DNA from: Flavobacterium circumlabens
GTDB lineage: Bacteria > Bacteroidota > Bacteroidia > Flavobacteriales > Flavobacteriaceae
Direction: 5' to 3'
Assembly: GCF_004345565.1 (NCBI RefSeq)
Contig: NZ_SLWA01000002.1
Location: forward strand, 744,001 to 808,000
DNA length: 64,000 bases
Part shown: piece after piece, positions 17,752-26,767 of the stretch
How the letters are laid out: every line of letters starts with the position of its first letter
Numbering within the stretch: the first letter of the stretch is position 1
The notes under the pieces: generated by a model
Seen by the model: the letters and a program-made list of their open reading frames with translations, nothing else
What the model was told of the DNA's origin: nothing
Database searches by the model: none
Translations under genes and position numbers: made by a program

Positions 17752-19893
17752 TTAAAGATATAAGTTTGGTTCACGTTTCCAGAAGCGGTGTTTGGTCATT
17801 GCAGTAATAAATTCCTGTGCAAAAGCTTCTGATGCAACTTCACTGGTTACAATAACTCCGTCATCGTCATTTGTTATTTTGGAGGCAAAACTGGTAGCAC
17901 TAAGCAATTCTGATGCTTCACCGTCTGCACCAATAACTTTACAATGTTTGTAAGCATCATTCAGGTATTCGAGTGCATCGTCATTTTCTGCCAGTAGATT
18001 TAGTCCTAATCCGTGCGGAACGTAAACGGCATCAAACAAAACAGATGATGCGGTAAGAAAACTGAAATCAGCCTTAAGGGCTCCGTCATTATCCGTAAGT
18101 ACAGCTCCCAAATGGGGTGCAATTACAAAACCTTTTGCGCCTTGTTTTTTAAGTGCTTTTTTTATGTTTTTAACTGCCGCCTCAGAAACACCGTCAGAGC
18201 AAAGAATGGCGACTCTTCGGGACTCGATTGTTGGTGAATTGGTTGGATTGTTAATCATACTTAATGCTTCAGAAGAAGAAACAGCTTGTTCGACTGTTTT
18301 CGGTTCCTGATTTCCGCCTTCATTTTCGGGAGAAACGCCTTTGTTCACTGGAAATTCAAGCGTTGACGGTACAGTTGCTCCAAGTCCAACCGCTACTTTT
18401 TCTGCCAGTTCCGCATCAACCTGAGATAATAATCCCAACATTCTCACGCGGATTGCAGTAGTTTCTACTTTTCCAAGTTCAAAACGAAGTGCTTTCACGA
18501 TATGGCTTTTTTCTTCCGGGGTCTGACTGTTAAAGAACAATTTGGCCTGTCCGAAGTGATCCGAGAAACTTTCGCTTCTTTCTCTTACCTTATGAGCGTC
18601 AATGCGTTCCTCAAAGCTTGAAAATCCGCCTTCGCTGATTTTAGCCTGATACGGACAACCGCCTCCAAGTGAATTAGGATGGTAACTCACACGGCCTTTA
18701 TTAATTTCCTGACGCATATGTCCGTCACGCTGATTGTTGTGAACAGGTGCGATGCTTCGGTTAATTGGAATTTCATGAAAATTAGGACTTCCTAATCTTG
18801 ATAATTGTGTATCGGTGTAAGAGAACAAACGCCCTTGCAATAAAGGATCATTAGAAAAATCAATTCCGGGAACAACATGTCCGGGGTGGAAAGCAATTTG
18901 CTCTGTTTCAGCAAAGAAATTATCCGGATTTTTATTCAATACCATTCTTCCCACAATAGTTACGGGTACCAGTTCTTCCGGAACCAGTTTTGTAGGATCC
19001 AGTAAATCAAATTCGTATTTGTTTTCGTCTTCTGTCGGGATGACTTGTACGCCTAATTCCCATTCCGGAAAATTCCCCGCTTCGATAGCTTCCCACAAAT
19101 CCTGTCTGTGAAAATCAGGATTTTTACCTGAAATTTTTTGTGCTTCATCCCAGGCAACGGCATGAGTTCCTAATTTAGGTTTCCAGTGTAATTTCACAAA
19201 ACTGGATGCTCCGGCTTCATTGATGAATCTAAAAGTATGCACCCCAAATCCTTCCATCATACGATAGCTTCTCGGAATGGCGCGATCAGACATTACCCAC
19301 ATAATCATGTGCATGGATTCGGGCATAAGCGATATAAAATCCCAAAAAGTATCATGTGCCGATGCGGCTTGCGGAATTTCATTGTGGGGTTCCGGTTTTA
19401 CGGCATGAATTAAGTCCGGAAATTTAGAAGCGTCCTGAATAAAAAATACAGGAATATTATTTCCTACAAAGTCATAAATTCCTTCCTGTGTATAAAATTT
19501 AACTGAAAATCCACGAACATCACGTGCTAAATCAGTAGATCCGCGTGATCCTGCAACAGTAGAAAATCGGGTAAAAACCGGTGTTTTAAGTCCCGCTTCC
19601 TGCAGAAAACCGGCTTTGGTTAATTCCGGAATTGGGTTGGTTACTTCAAAGAAACCGTGAGCTCCTGAACCTCTTGCGTGTACAATGCGTTCCGGGATTC
19701 TTTCGTGGTCAAAATGCGTAATTTTCTCCCTTAGTATAAAGTCTTCTAATAAAGATGGACCTCTTTCGCCTGCTTTAAGGGAATTATTGTCATCATTAAT
19801 TTTGACACCCTGATCGGTAGTCAGAAACTTATTGGTGCCGTCAGACTTGTTGATCGACAGATCTCTCTGCTTTTCATCCTGAGAATTTTTCAT
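17752..19893 (-). CDS. katE: Large-subunit catalase, KatE/HPII type
   Basis: A 713-residue monofunctional haem catalase of clade 2. The distal His lies in RIVHARGSGAHGFFEV, the distal Asn in YDFVGNNIPVFFIQD, and the haem-ligand Tyr in RLFSYTDTQLSRLGSPNF. After the core (to about 510) come a linker and a flavodoxin/DJ-1-like domain (RRVAILCSDGVSEAAVKNIKKAL onward), as in E. coli HPII. It is cytosolic and removes hydrogen peroxide. A stress-type promoter lies 64 bases upstream of the ATG, and a YciE-like gene follows in the same operon. Confidence 0.97.
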   Translation of the reverse strand: MKNSQDEKQRDLSINKSDGTNKFLTTDQGVKINDDNNSLKAGERGPSLLEDFILREKITHFDHERIPERIVHARGSGAHGFFEVTNPIPELTKAGFLQEAGLKTPVFTRFSTVAGSRGSTDLARDVRGFSVKFYTQEGIYDFVGNNIPVFFIQDASKFPDLIHAVKPEPHNEIPQAASAHDTFWDFISLMPESMHMIMWVMSDRAIPRSYRMMEGFGVHTFRFINEAGASSFVKLHWKPKLGTHAVAWDEAQKISGKNPDFHRQDLWEAIEAGNFPEWELGVQVIPTEDENKYEFDLLDPTKLVPEELVPVTIVGRMVLNKNPDNFFAETEQIAFHPGHVVPGIDFSNDPLLQGRLFSYTDTQLSRLGSPNFHEIPINRSIAPVHNNQRDGHMRQEINKGRVSYHPNSLGGGCPYQAKISEGGFSSFEERIDAHKVRERSESFSDHFGQAKLFFNSQTPEEKSHIVKALRFELGKVETTAIRVRMLGLLSQVDAELAEKVAVGLGATVPSTLEFPVNKGVSPENEGGNQEPKTVEQAVSSSEALSMINNPTNSPTIESRRVAILCSDGVSEAAVKNIKKALKKQGAKGFVIAPHLGAVLTDNDGALKADFSFLTASSVLFDAVYVPHGLGLNLLAENDDALEYLNDAYKHCKVIGADGEASELLSATSFASKITNDDDGVIVTSEVASEAFAQEFITAMTKHRFWKREPNLYL

Positions 19894-19956
19894 ATTGTTT
19901 CGTATTATGGGTTAAATATTAATAGCCTGATTATAAGTTTTGATTATCAGGTAATT

Positions 19957-19990
19957 CAAATTTACCGCTACTAAATGAGTTACATTTACA
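19957..19990 (-). promoter_or_regulatory. Stress-type promoter of katE
   Basis: On the minus strand TGTAA (19990-19986) and TAAATTTG (19964-19957) are 26 bases apart. It is a perfect copy of the shared layout. Confidence 0.65.
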
Positions 19991-20098
19991 GGATTGTAAC
20001 TCTAATATTACAGAATTTACAGAATTTTAAAAGGTTTAAATACAGCAGTTTAGCTTTTGTATTGAAGTTATGGTCAGCTGTCTTAAAAGAAGGAGATG

Positions 20099-20305
20099 TC
20101 AGCTTTTTGTATTGCTGTCAATTCCCGTAAAAGTCGTTTGGCCGCCACCTCTGGATAACTTAATCTGAATATAATTCTGAATTTTTATAAAATCCCTGCT
20201 TTCAATTTTCGAAATGATCGATTTTAATTGTTCGGCGGTTAAATTCCAGTAGGAGGCCCAAAATTCTACAGGTAAATTGTCTTGTTGGTTTTCTCTATTT
20301 TCCAT
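20099..20305 (-). CDS. Small DUF3606-like protein
   Basis: A 68-residue soluble protein. The phrase EFWASYWNLTAEQLKSIISKI resembles the helical DUF3606 motif (tyrosine/tryptophan, then a helix that starts TxEQL), followed by a basic end IQIKLSRGGGQTTF. DUF3606 proteins are small, of unknown function and often near stress genes. It starts 40 bases after the GH130 stop and is probably its operon partner. Confidence 0.6.
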   Translation of the reverse strand: MENRENQQDNLPVEFWASYWNLTAEQLKSIISKIESRDFIKIQNYIQIKLSRGGGQTTFTGIDSNTKS

Positions 20306-20345
20306 AGTTTAAATTTTGAGAATGAATGTTCAGAGAATTATTTCG

Positions 20346-21440
20346 CTACTGATTCTGTCTGGGAGAGGTCAGGATTTCTTCATCGTCTTTTAAGGGTTGT
20401 AAAGCCGATAAAATTTCCTGAATTGAAAAATGTGCACCACAAACAAATTCGTCTGCTGCACCGTAATACAAGGTAAGTCTGTCTCCTTCTACGACGTGTC
20501 CGTTGGTAAAAACCACATATCCGAAAAAGCCGTTAAGCTCATAATTTTCCTTTGGCATCATTATAGGATCTAAAGTTCGGGCAATTACTATTGAAGGATC
20601 ATCCAGATCCATTAAAAAAGCACCCAGGCCATATTGGTGTTCGGCATTTGCACCATGATAGATTTCCAGCCAACCCTGATCTGTCTTAATCGGGGCAGCA
20701 CCTGCGCCAACTCTTGCGCTGTCCCATAACCCGAATCGCGATTTGATAATACACTTATGATTTCCCCAATGGATACCGTCAGGAGATTCAGCAAGCCAGA
20801 TATAATTCCCTCCAATTTGCGGACTCGAAGGACGATGCAAAGCGTAATATTTACCGTTGATGGTTTCTTCAAAAATGGCACAATCTTTATTATGAGGCGG
20901 AAAAATCATTCCTTTCGAATCAAAATTTTTCCAGTCTTGGGTGGTACGCAGTCCCACGCCAACGCCATTTTCTGAAACCGCGGTATAGGTAAGATAGTAC
21001 GTATCGGCTATTTTAGAAACGCGACAATCTTCAATTCCAAATTGTTCCAAGATTCCGGAACCCATCAGAGGCGGTGAATTTTCAGGTTCGTAAAAGTGTA
21101 TGCCGTCATCGCTGCAAACCAGTCTTAGATGAGAAATAGTAGTGAGATAATCCAGTCCCTTATACTTTACAATCCTGGCATCTGTCGCAACAAGATCGGG
21201 ATCATTAAGCGGAATTTCTATGATTTCAACTTTGCCTGTTGCATTAATTACCGGAAAGAAGATAACACCTTCCTTTTGTGCAATACACTCGGCAACACGC
21301 ACCAAAAGCCAGGTTTTTTGCTCAAATACAAAAACACCCGGATTCAAAAGACTGATAATCTGTAATTCGCTGGTGCTCGACTTCAAATCTTTCGGCATTA
21401 ACAATGGATTCTCCGGAAACCTGCGGGCAATGTCACTCAT
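20346..21440 (-). CDS. GH130 family glycosidase/phosphorylase
   Basis: A 364-residue five-bladed propeller of the GH130 type (beta-mannoside phosphorylases and hydrolases). Family cues are the N-terminal RFPENPLLMP, GIEDCRVSKIADTYYLTYTAVSENGVGVGL with its acidic pair, and AGAAPIKTDQGWLEIYHGAN. No signal peptide is seen, so it acts in the cytoplasm, which fits phosphorolysis of short beta-mannosides. It is not next to other mannan genes but in a stress region beside catalase. A weaker stress-type promoter match lies upstream, so a role in a stress-related glycan or compatible solute is possible. Confidence 0.85.
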   Translation of the reverse strand: MSDIARRFPENPLLMPKDLKSSTSELQIISLLNPGVFVFEQKTWLLVRVAECIAQKEGVIFFPVINATGKVEIIEIPLNDPDLVATDARIVKYKGLDYLTTISHLRLVCSDDGIHFYEPENSPPLMGSGILEQFGIEDCRVSKIADTYYLTYTAVSENGVGVGLRTTQDWKNFDSKGMIFPPHNKDCAIFEETINGKYYALHRPSSPQIGGNYIWLAESPDGIHWGNHKCIIKSRFGLWDSARVGAGAAPIKTDQGWLEIYHGANAEHQYGLGAFLMDLDDPSIVIARTLDPIMMPKENYELNGFFGYVVFTNGHVVEGDRLTLYYGAADEFVCGAHFSIQEILSALQPLKDDEEILTSPRQNQ

Positions 21441-21494
21441 AAATTAATTTTTGTTACGCCAAAACATAATATGGCTGCATTATTTGGATAAACA

Positions 21495-21528
21495 TAAAGG
21501 AAGTTATTTCATTTTTAAAACGTTTATA
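21495..21528 (-). promoter_or_regulatory. Weak stress-type promoter match before GH130
   Basis: On the minus strand TATAA (21528-21524) is 26 bases before TTCCTTTA (21502-21495). The -7 box lacks the A and final G of TAnnTTTG, so this is only a possible member. Confidence 0.35.
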
Positions 21529-21628
21529 TAATACGGTTTCAGTCTTATAAAATTTTCATTTGAAGAGTTAAAATTGGGATCAAAGTATCAGACTATCAGA
21601 TAATAATATAAAAATAGCAACACAATAA

Positions 21629-21662
21629 TGTAAAACAGACTATTGGCAGTGCCGTACTTTTA
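21629..21662 (+). promoter_or_regulatory. Stress-type promoter of the 56-residue gene
   Basis: TGTAA (21629-21633) and TACTTTTA (21655-21662) are 26 bases apart. The last base of the -7 box is A rather than G. Confidence 0.55.
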
Positions 21663-21745
21663 ATCCTCATAAAAAAGCAGTATAACAATACTATGGATTG
21701 ATTTGTGAACAAGAGAAATTCAATAACCATTAATGATGAAAAATT

Positions 21746-21916
21746 ATGTTTAAGAAAGGACAAAAAGTACAGCAGGAATTCGGAAATCAGGTGATGGAAG
21801 TAATAGGTTTCGAGCCGGAATTGATAGAAAATGTCATTACCCAGTGGGAAGATGATGAAGGAACAATCGTGACCGGAAAGTTTATGGAATCGCAGCTTTC
21901 GCTTGCCGATAATTAA
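21746..21916 (+). CDS. Small YodC/DUF2158-like protein
   Basis: A 56-residue acidic protein, MFKKGQKVQQEFGN followed by QVMEVIGFEPELIENVITQWEDDEGT and a short tail. It matches the DUF2158 pattern: a small beta-barrel-like fold that opens with F-K-x-G-x-x-V and holds a V-x-C/T-x-W step. The function is unknown. It has its own stress-type promoter and lies 70 bases before the helicase gene, so the two could be co-transcribed. Confidence 0.7.
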   Translation: MFKKGQKVQQEFGNQVMEVIGFEPELIENVITQWEDDEGTIVTGKFMESQLSLADN

Positions 21917-21986
21917 ATTAAAAAGTAGGAATTAGAAATTATTAAGGAACCAATTATCTTTATTGGTTTCACTAAAGCAGATCAAA

Positions 21987-23495
21987 ATGAAAACGATTAC
22001 GCAGCCTAAGCATACATTTTACGGATATCAGGAAAGGGATATCAAAATTATTTTTGATGAGATGGAAAGGGGCAAAACCGGGAAACTCTTGTATCAGTTA
22101 CCAACGGGTGGCGGAAAAACAGTGGTATTTTCTGAAATTGCCAGAAGATTTATGGAGCAATTTGGAAAAAAGACTATTATCCTGACACATCGCAGGGAAT
22201 TGTGCACGCAGACCTCGGCTACACTGAAGAAGTTAGGCATCAAAAACCAAATTATAAGCAGCACAAGCGGCAATTTTAAACCCGGTTGTGATTGCTATGT
22301 AGCCATGGTGGAAACGTTGCGTAACCGAATCAAATCAAAAAAAATAAAAACGAGTGACGTTGGTCTCGTAATAGTAGATGAAGCGCATCATAATTCCTTC
22401 CGGAAATTAATGAGCAGTTTTAAAAAGGCATTTGTTATTGGCGTGACGGCGACCCCTTTTAGTTCTGATATTTCCAAACCAATGAACAAGCATTACAAAT
22501 CGTTGGTGACCGGAGAGAATATTGCGGAACTTATTGCACAGGGTTTTCTGGCCAAACCACAATCGTATGTGTATGAGGTAGAATTAAATTCTCTTAAAAC
22601 AGGAATTCATGGCGATTATACAGTGAGTTCCTCTAACGAATTGTATAGTTCTCCGCCCATGCTGGAATTATTGCTAAAGGCTTACAGGGAAAATTCAACC
22701 GGAAAGAAAACATTGATTTTCAATAACGGAATTGCCACTTCTCAAAAGGTATATGAAATTTTTACCGAAGCGGGAATTGCGATCAAACATCTCGATAACA
22801 AAACATCTGATGAGGAACGCAGGGAAATCCTGAAATGGTTTAAGAAAACAAAAGATGCGGTTTTAACCTCCGTTTCTATTCTAACCACAGGCTTTGACGA
22901 GCCTTCCGTACAAAATGTTATTTTAAATCGTGCTACAACTTCTATAACGCTTTACCATCAAATGGTGGGTCGCGGATCCAGAAGGCTTCCGTCTAAAAAA
23001 ACGTTTACGATTACCGATTTAGGCAATAATATTCAGCGTTTTGGACTTTGGGAAGAACCGGTGGACTGGAAATATGTTTTCGAACGTCCCGAGGAATTTG
23101 CCAAACAATTGCATTATCAGTCTAACGGTGGTTCGGCTGTACAATCGCATGCACTTTCTGCTGAATTGCGTGCCAAATTTCCAAACACTTTAGAAATGAC
23201 TTTTGATGTGGAAGATCATTATCAGGAAGCTCTTGATACGGATAAAAAGCCTAAGACCGTTATTCAGCAATCGATCAGGCAACAGGCTAAAATGTGTATG
23301 GACAATGCTGAAACGCTCACCCAGGCCATTGCATTGGCAGAAGCTTTACAACCGGAAATTGACTGGCGTGTAAAACAGTATGTAAAATGCCTGGACAATG
23401 CCAGTAAAAATTATAAGTCGTGGCTTATGGAAGATTATCAAAACCGTCTTAAGGGATTGATTATAAAGTTATACCCCAAATTGCATTCCGCATAA
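21987..23495 (+). CDS. DEAD/DEAH-box (SF2) helicase
   Basis: A 502-residue superfamily 2 helicase. I use the ATG at 21987 (MKTITQPKHTFYGYQ) rather than a TTG 24 bases earlier. Motifs run Q-like YGYQERDI, Walker A QLPTGGGKTVV, Ia THRRELCTQT, II VDEAHHNS, III GVTATP, then the second RecA domain with ILTTGFDEPSVQNVI and the VI motif HQMVGRGSRRLP. The layout is that of SSL2/RadD-like helicases that act on DNA. There is no nuclease or other partner nearby, so its job is unknown; RadD-type repair is a fair guess. Confidence 0.9.
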   Translation: MKTITQPKHTFYGYQERDIKIIFDEMERGKTGKLLYQLPTGGGKTVVFSEIARRFMEQFGKKTIILTHRRELCTQTSATLKKLGIKNQIISSTSGNFKPGCDCYVAMVETLRNRIKSKKIKTSDVGLVIVDEAHHNSFRKLMSSFKKAFVIGVTATPFSSDISKPMNKHYKSLVTGENIAELIAQGFLAKPQSYVYEVELNSLKTGIHGDYTVSSSNELYSSPPMLELLLKAYRENSTGKKTLIFNNGIATSQKVYEIFTEAGIAIKHLDNKTSDEERREILKWFKKTKDAVLTSVSILTTGFDEPSVQNVILNRATTSITLYHQMVGRGSRRLPSKKTFTITDLGNNIQRFGLWEEPVDWKYVFERPEEFAKQLHYQSNGGSAVQSHALSAELRAKFPNTLEMTFDVEDHYQEALDTDKKPKTVIQQSIRQQAKMCMDNAETLTQAIALAEALQPEIDWRVKQYVKCLDNASKNYKSWLMEDYQNRLKGLIIKLYPKLHSA

Positions 23496-23598
23496 AAAGA
23501 GAAATTTAAATAGTTTAACAGTACAACTATAATTGCCTTACAATGAGGTAAGATTTTGAACGAATCATTTCACCTTTATACCTTAAAAAAATAAAATC

Positions 23599-24255
23599 AT
23601 GAAAACTTTTTTACGCAACAACGGACTCTCCGTTTGTTTCTTCTTGCTGTTTGTAGGTGCAATGGGAGGACAAATTATTTTTGGGTTTGAAGAGTATAAT
23701 AAAGAACTTATGGAGCAGGGAGCTTCATCAGTAACACTATCCTCTTATTTTACCACCGGACATTTTATAGAATCCACTTTTGAAAATTGGGAAAGTGAAT
23801 TTTTACAAATGGGACTTCTGGTAGTGATGACTATCTTTTTGCAACAAAAAGGATCATCGGAATCTAAAGATTTTGATAAGGAAGAGGAAGTGGACAGAGA
23901 GCCTTCCGCTGCACGAAAAGGTGCTCCGGGCCCCGTTAAAAAAGGAGGATGGATTTTACAGCTCTATAAACATTCGCTAACGATTGTCTTGTTTTTATTA
24001 TTTGTAATCTCATTTGTGGCTCACTTTTACGGAAGTTTAAAAGATGAAAATGAACAGCTTTCGCTAAAGGGAAAACCTTTGGAAACCGCTTCGCAATATA
24101 TTGCAGATTCGAGGTTTTGGTTTGAATCTTTTCAAAATTGGCAAAGTGAATTTCTTTCGATATTTGCGATTATCGTACTTTCAATTTATTTGCGACAAAT
24201 AGGTTCGTCTCAGTCTAAACCAGTAGATGCCCCTCACAGGGAAACCGGAGAATGA
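23599..24255 (+). CDS. DUF6766 membrane protein with internal duplication
   Basis: A 218-residue protein with four membrane spans in two similar halves. The first half (1-85) has NNGLSVCFFLLFVGAMGGQ, then FIESTFENWESEFLQMGLLVV and FLQQKGSSESK. The second (115-210) repeats YKHSLTIVLFLLFVISFVA, then FWFESFQNWQSEFLSIFAIIV and YLRQIGSSQSK. A charged linker joins them. I recognise DUF6766, of unknown function. The W-x-SEFL phrase between spans is the most conserved part and may be a shared site. Confidence 0.85.
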   Translation: MKTFLRNNGLSVCFFLLFVGAMGGQIIFGFEEYNKELMEQGASSVTLSSYFTTGHFIESTFENWESEFLQMGLLVVMTIFLQQKGSSESKDFDKEEEVDREPSAARKGAPGPVKKGGWILQLYKHSLTIVLFLLFVISFVAHFYGSLKDENEQLSLKGKPLETASQYIADSRFWFESFQNWQSEFLSIFAIIVLSIYLRQIGSSQSKPVDAPHRETGE

Positions 24256-24351
24256 AAATTATTTAAAAGTTTTGAGTTATGGGTTATGAGTTATGAGTTA
24301 GAAACCGGATGTTGAGAGTTAGATAGGAATACTTAACAAAAAAGTAACCGT

Positions 24352-24537
24352 CTCACATCTCACATCTTACATCTCACATTTTACATCTTACATCTACATC
24401 TTTCATCTTTCATCTTACATCTTTCATCTTACATCTTACATCTCACATCTTTCATCTTTCATCTTTCATCTTTCATCTTTCATCTTTCATCTTTCATCTT
24501 TCATCTCACATCTCACATCTCACATTTCACATTCAAC
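24352..24537. repeat. Heptanucleotide array (tttcatc/ttacatc/tcacatc)
   Basis: About 185 bases of period-7 units: runs of tttcatc, ttacatc and tcacatc, with one strand rich in C and T. A related patch of gagttat-type words lies just upstream (24270-24300). There are no spacers and no ORF. Such arrays usually arise by slippage. Confidence 0.85.
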
Positions 24538-24804
24538 ATCAAATGCTTATTTCTTACCAATAATTTGCTATTTACTTAGATTCACTTATAAAAATGTAAA
24601 AATTGTGAATTTATTGCACTATTCTATTATATTTATTTAATTATATGCGTTTTTTCTTAGATTAAACAGTACCTTTAAGTATTATTAACCGGTTACACGG
24701 ATATAATTCGATCGTTTAACGATTTTCAGAAGCTTATATTTATATAAACATTTGCAGATTTCTAAATTCTTGTCTTATGTTTTTGCAATATAAAGTATAT
24801 AGAG
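24538..24804. other. AT-rich leader region of the response regulator
   Basis: No gene is seen. TTATATAA-like words lie here, but no exact stress-type promoter with a 26-base offset was found. Confidence 0.4.
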
Positions 24805-25254
24805 ATGGCTCTACAGAAAAACAAATCCCTAAGGAACATTTATTTGGCAGACGATGATGACGATGATCGTACCTTGTTTGTAGAGGCACTTCAGGAAGTA
24901 GACAGTACGGCTGTTTTAACCCAGGCCGAAGATGGTAAGCAATTGCTGGAAATTTTACATGGTGATCCGGACCCCTTGCCGGAAGTTATTTTTCTGGATA
25001 TCAATATGCCTAAAGTGGGTGGTTTTGAATGTTTAGAACAAATTAAACAGCATACAAACCTGAAAAAGTTACCAATTATCATGCTTTCCACCAGTAGTGA
25101 TCCCGTTACTATTGATAAAGCACTTGAATTGGGAGCGACGGTATACGCTGTAAAACCCAGTTCCTTTGATGGATTGAAAACATTAATCAAAAATGTATTG
25201 CAAATGGATTGGATTTCAATCCAGCAGAATAAGAAAAGAACCAGACTGGAATAA
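24805..25254 (+). CDS. Single-domain response regulator (Rcp1-like)
   Basis: A 149-residue receiver domain without an output domain. The acidic pocket is DDDDDD around residues 16-21, the phosphoacceptor is D65 (VIFLDINMPK), the switch Ser is in IIMLSTSS and the conserved Lys in AVKPSSFDG. Stand-alone receivers of this sort typically serve kinases whose HisKA reads HDLxEPLRKI, as in the two kinases of this window (27105 and 56959). It has no kinase next to it. Confidence 0.93.
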   Translation: MALQKNKSLRNIYLADDDDDDRTLFVEALQEVDSTAVLTQAEDGKQLLEILHGDPDPLPEVIFLDINMPKVGGFECLEQIKQHTNLKKLPIIMLSTSSDPVTIDKALELGATVYAVKPSSFDGLKTLIKNVLQMDWISIQQNKKRTRLE

Positions 25255-25258
25255 AACA

Positions 25259-25293
25259 AAAATACCTGCAGAAATATTTTCTACAGGTATTTT
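25259..25293. terminator. Bidirectional terminator
   Basis: aaaatacctg pairs with caggtatttt with a U-rich exit on both strands. It lies between the convergent response regulator and SRPBCC genes. Confidence 0.8.
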
Positions 25294-25319
25294 ATTATTT
25301 TAGGAATACAGAGGGTTTG

Positions 25320-25991
25320 CTATTTTGATTCCAGATATTCTTTCAGACTGGCAATGTCATTTTTTACCATTTTTTCAAAATACGGATTGAGAAGTTTTGC
25401 AGCGCTTTCGCCGGCAATTCCCAGTGGTGCGTGATAAGAAATAGTGATATCAAGTGCTGTGCTGCTGCCATTATCTTTAAACTTTATTTTTCCGGCATTT
25501 CTTATGGACGATCCTTCAAGTGAATTCCAGCTCAAAAGCCTGTCTTTTCGGTCTTTTACAATTCTCGCTTTCCAGGAAATCGTTCCAATTCCCGCAGGAC
25601 CTTTAGCCGTCCATTCTGAGATGTTCGCATCAATTGTTTTGATATTATCCAGATGATTCATGAATTTAGGTAAATTTTCAAGGTTGCGCCAAAAAGCAAA
25701 TACTTCGCTTACCGGTTTATTGATTACCGTACTCAACCTGATGTTAACGTTCGAAGCCTTGTCGTTCATCAAATGTCCTGCAGCGTCATAAACTGGACAA
25801 TACCCTGAAATTCCGCGTAAAAGCATCGCTCCGCCAGCGCCTGTTTTAGTTATGCTTTTGTTTTTATTCGATAAACCGTTGTATAAAAGATAAGCACCGC
25901 TGGTCACCATTAATATTCTTTCTAGTGTAGATACATTGGTTTTAAGAAAAGATTTTGCTGTACCGTTTCCTGTTATTGTTAGATTTTCCAT
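25320..25991 (-). CDS. DUF2892-SRPBCC fusion protein
   Basis: A 223-residue protein in two parts. Residues 20-75 look like the DUF2892 membrane module (TLERILMVTSGAYLLYNGL, then AGGAMLLRGISGYCPVYDAAG). Residues 80-223 form an SRPBCC/START-like lipid-binding fold (VNIRLSTVINKPVSEVFAFWRNLENLPKFMNHLDNI). The C-terminal helix AAKLLNPYFEKMVKNDIASLKEYL closes the pocket. This fusion is common in bacterial stress regulons, with unknown ligand. A near match to the stress promoter (offset 27) lies upstream. Confidence 0.88.
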   Translation of the reverse strand: MENLTITGNGTAKSFLKTNVSTLERILMVTSGAYLLYNGLSNKNKSITKTGAGGAMLLRGISGYCPVYDAAGHLMNDKASNVNIRLSTVINKPVSEVFAFWRNLENLPKFMNHLDNIKTIDANISEWTAKGPAGIGTISWKARIVKDRKDRLLSWNSLEGSSIRNAGKIKFKDNGSSTALDITISYHAPLGIAGESAAKLLNPYFEKMVKNDIASLKEYLESK

Positions 25992-26052
25992 AATTTCTGT
26001 TTTAGTTATTTAATTTAATAAAGTCCGTTACTTAATTCTTATTGTAAGTAAT

Positions 26053-26087
26053 TAAAATTAAGAAGTTTAAAAAAGATTTCTTTTACA
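26053..26087 (-). promoter_or_regulatory. Near match to the stress-type promoter
   Basis: TGTAA (26087-26083) is 27 rather than 26 bases before TAATTTTA (26060-26053) on the minus strand, 62 bases ahead of the SRPBCC gene. Confidence 0.35.
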
Positions 26088-26196
26088 CTTTTTTAAAGTT
26101 TCCTTATACAATTATCTGTTTGTATGAATTACTTAAGGTGTACCATTCGCTATTTCTAAATTCGAAAACAAACCAGTACTTGAATATTTATTACAT

Positions 26197-26226
26197 AAAA
26201 AAGCCGTCTGAATCCAGACGGCTTTC
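26197..26226 (-). terminator. Terminator of the acidic protein gene
   Basis: aaaaaagccgtctg-aatc-cagacggcttt gives an 11-bp GC-rich stem with a T-run on the minus strand, just past the stop at 26237. Confidence 0.88.
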
Positions 26227-26236
26227 TGTACTGATT

Positions 26237-26563
26237 TTACAAGCTTTTATTGATGTCGCTTTCCGTAGGGTCATTATCTGAATCCAATTCAGAATCTTCG
26301 TCCTCCTCATTCGAGGTAAAATCATCTTCATCCTCTTCCTCATCGTCAAAGGCATCTGAATTTTCTTCCTGATTATTAGCATACAAATCCTCGTTATTGT
26401 CGGAATCACTTTGATTAAAATCACGACCGCTGTTTTGCTGTTCACCATCAGATCTGTTATTATCCAGGGAAGCATTATCATAATTCTGGTTTTCAGATCG
26501 TGTTTCGTTTTCCTGAGTGTACGGATCATTTTGACCGTAGTCCTCTCTTTCGTCTAAATTCAT
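26237..26563 (-). CDS. Highly acidic disordered protein
   Basis: A 108-residue low-complexity protein in which 40 residues are Asp or Glu and only five are Lys or Arg. Asn, Gln and Ser fill most of the rest. The C-terminal half has runs such as DDEEEDEDDF and EEDEDSELDSDND. There is no signal peptide or fold motif; it should be intrinsically disordered and cytosolic. It follows a Lys-rich small protein by 18 bases, under one stress-type promoter. Similar acidic proteins lie at 61666 and 62158. Confidence 0.7.
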   Translation of the reverse strand: MNLDEREDYGQNDPYTQENETRSENQNYDNASLDNNRSDGEQQNSGRDFNQSDSDNNEDLYANNQEENSDAFDDEEEDEDDFTSNEEDEDSELDSDNDPTESDINKSL

Positions 26564-26581
26564 AATAATTTTTTTTAAAGG

Positions 26582-26737
26582 TTATTTTTTACTTGCTGTT
26601 GCTTTTTTAGTATCTGCAGATTCTTTTTTTGTATCTGTAGTCTTGTTACTGCTTTTTGCTGCAGTTTCTTTTGTATCAGTTTTTTTATCTGATGCTTTTG
26701 TACTATCAGCGCTCTTGTTGTTGTTTGAAGTATTCAT
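26582..26737 (-). CDS. Lys/Thr/Ser-rich small disordered protein
   Basis: A 51-residue protein with 13 Lys against seven acidic residues, built of TKK-, DTK- and KSS-like words. It begins MNTSNNNKSADSTKASDKK and ends ATASKK. It resembles the basic tails of the YciE-like proteins in this window, standing alone. The A-rich start context and the promoter 31 bases upstream support translation. It is the first gene of a two-gene unit with the acidic protein, so a cationic and an anionic disordered chain are made together. Confidence 0.65.
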   Translation of the reverse strand: MNTSNNNKSADSTKASDKKTDTKETAAKSSNKTTDTKKESADTKKATASKK

Positions 26738-26767
26738 AATAAATAGTTTTTAAGATTAATATAATGG

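Noticed and set aside
23528..23560. Stress-type promoter before DUF6766
   Set aside because: TATAA lies 23 rather than 26 bases before the best TTTG-ending box, and that box lacks TA.
24352..24537. CRISPR-like array
   Set aside because: The units are seven bases and contiguous, without spacers, and no cas genes are present.
26191..26529. 112-codon frame overlapping the acidic gene
   Set aside because: It is another frame of the same Asp/Glu repeat DNA, and runs through the terminator hairpin.
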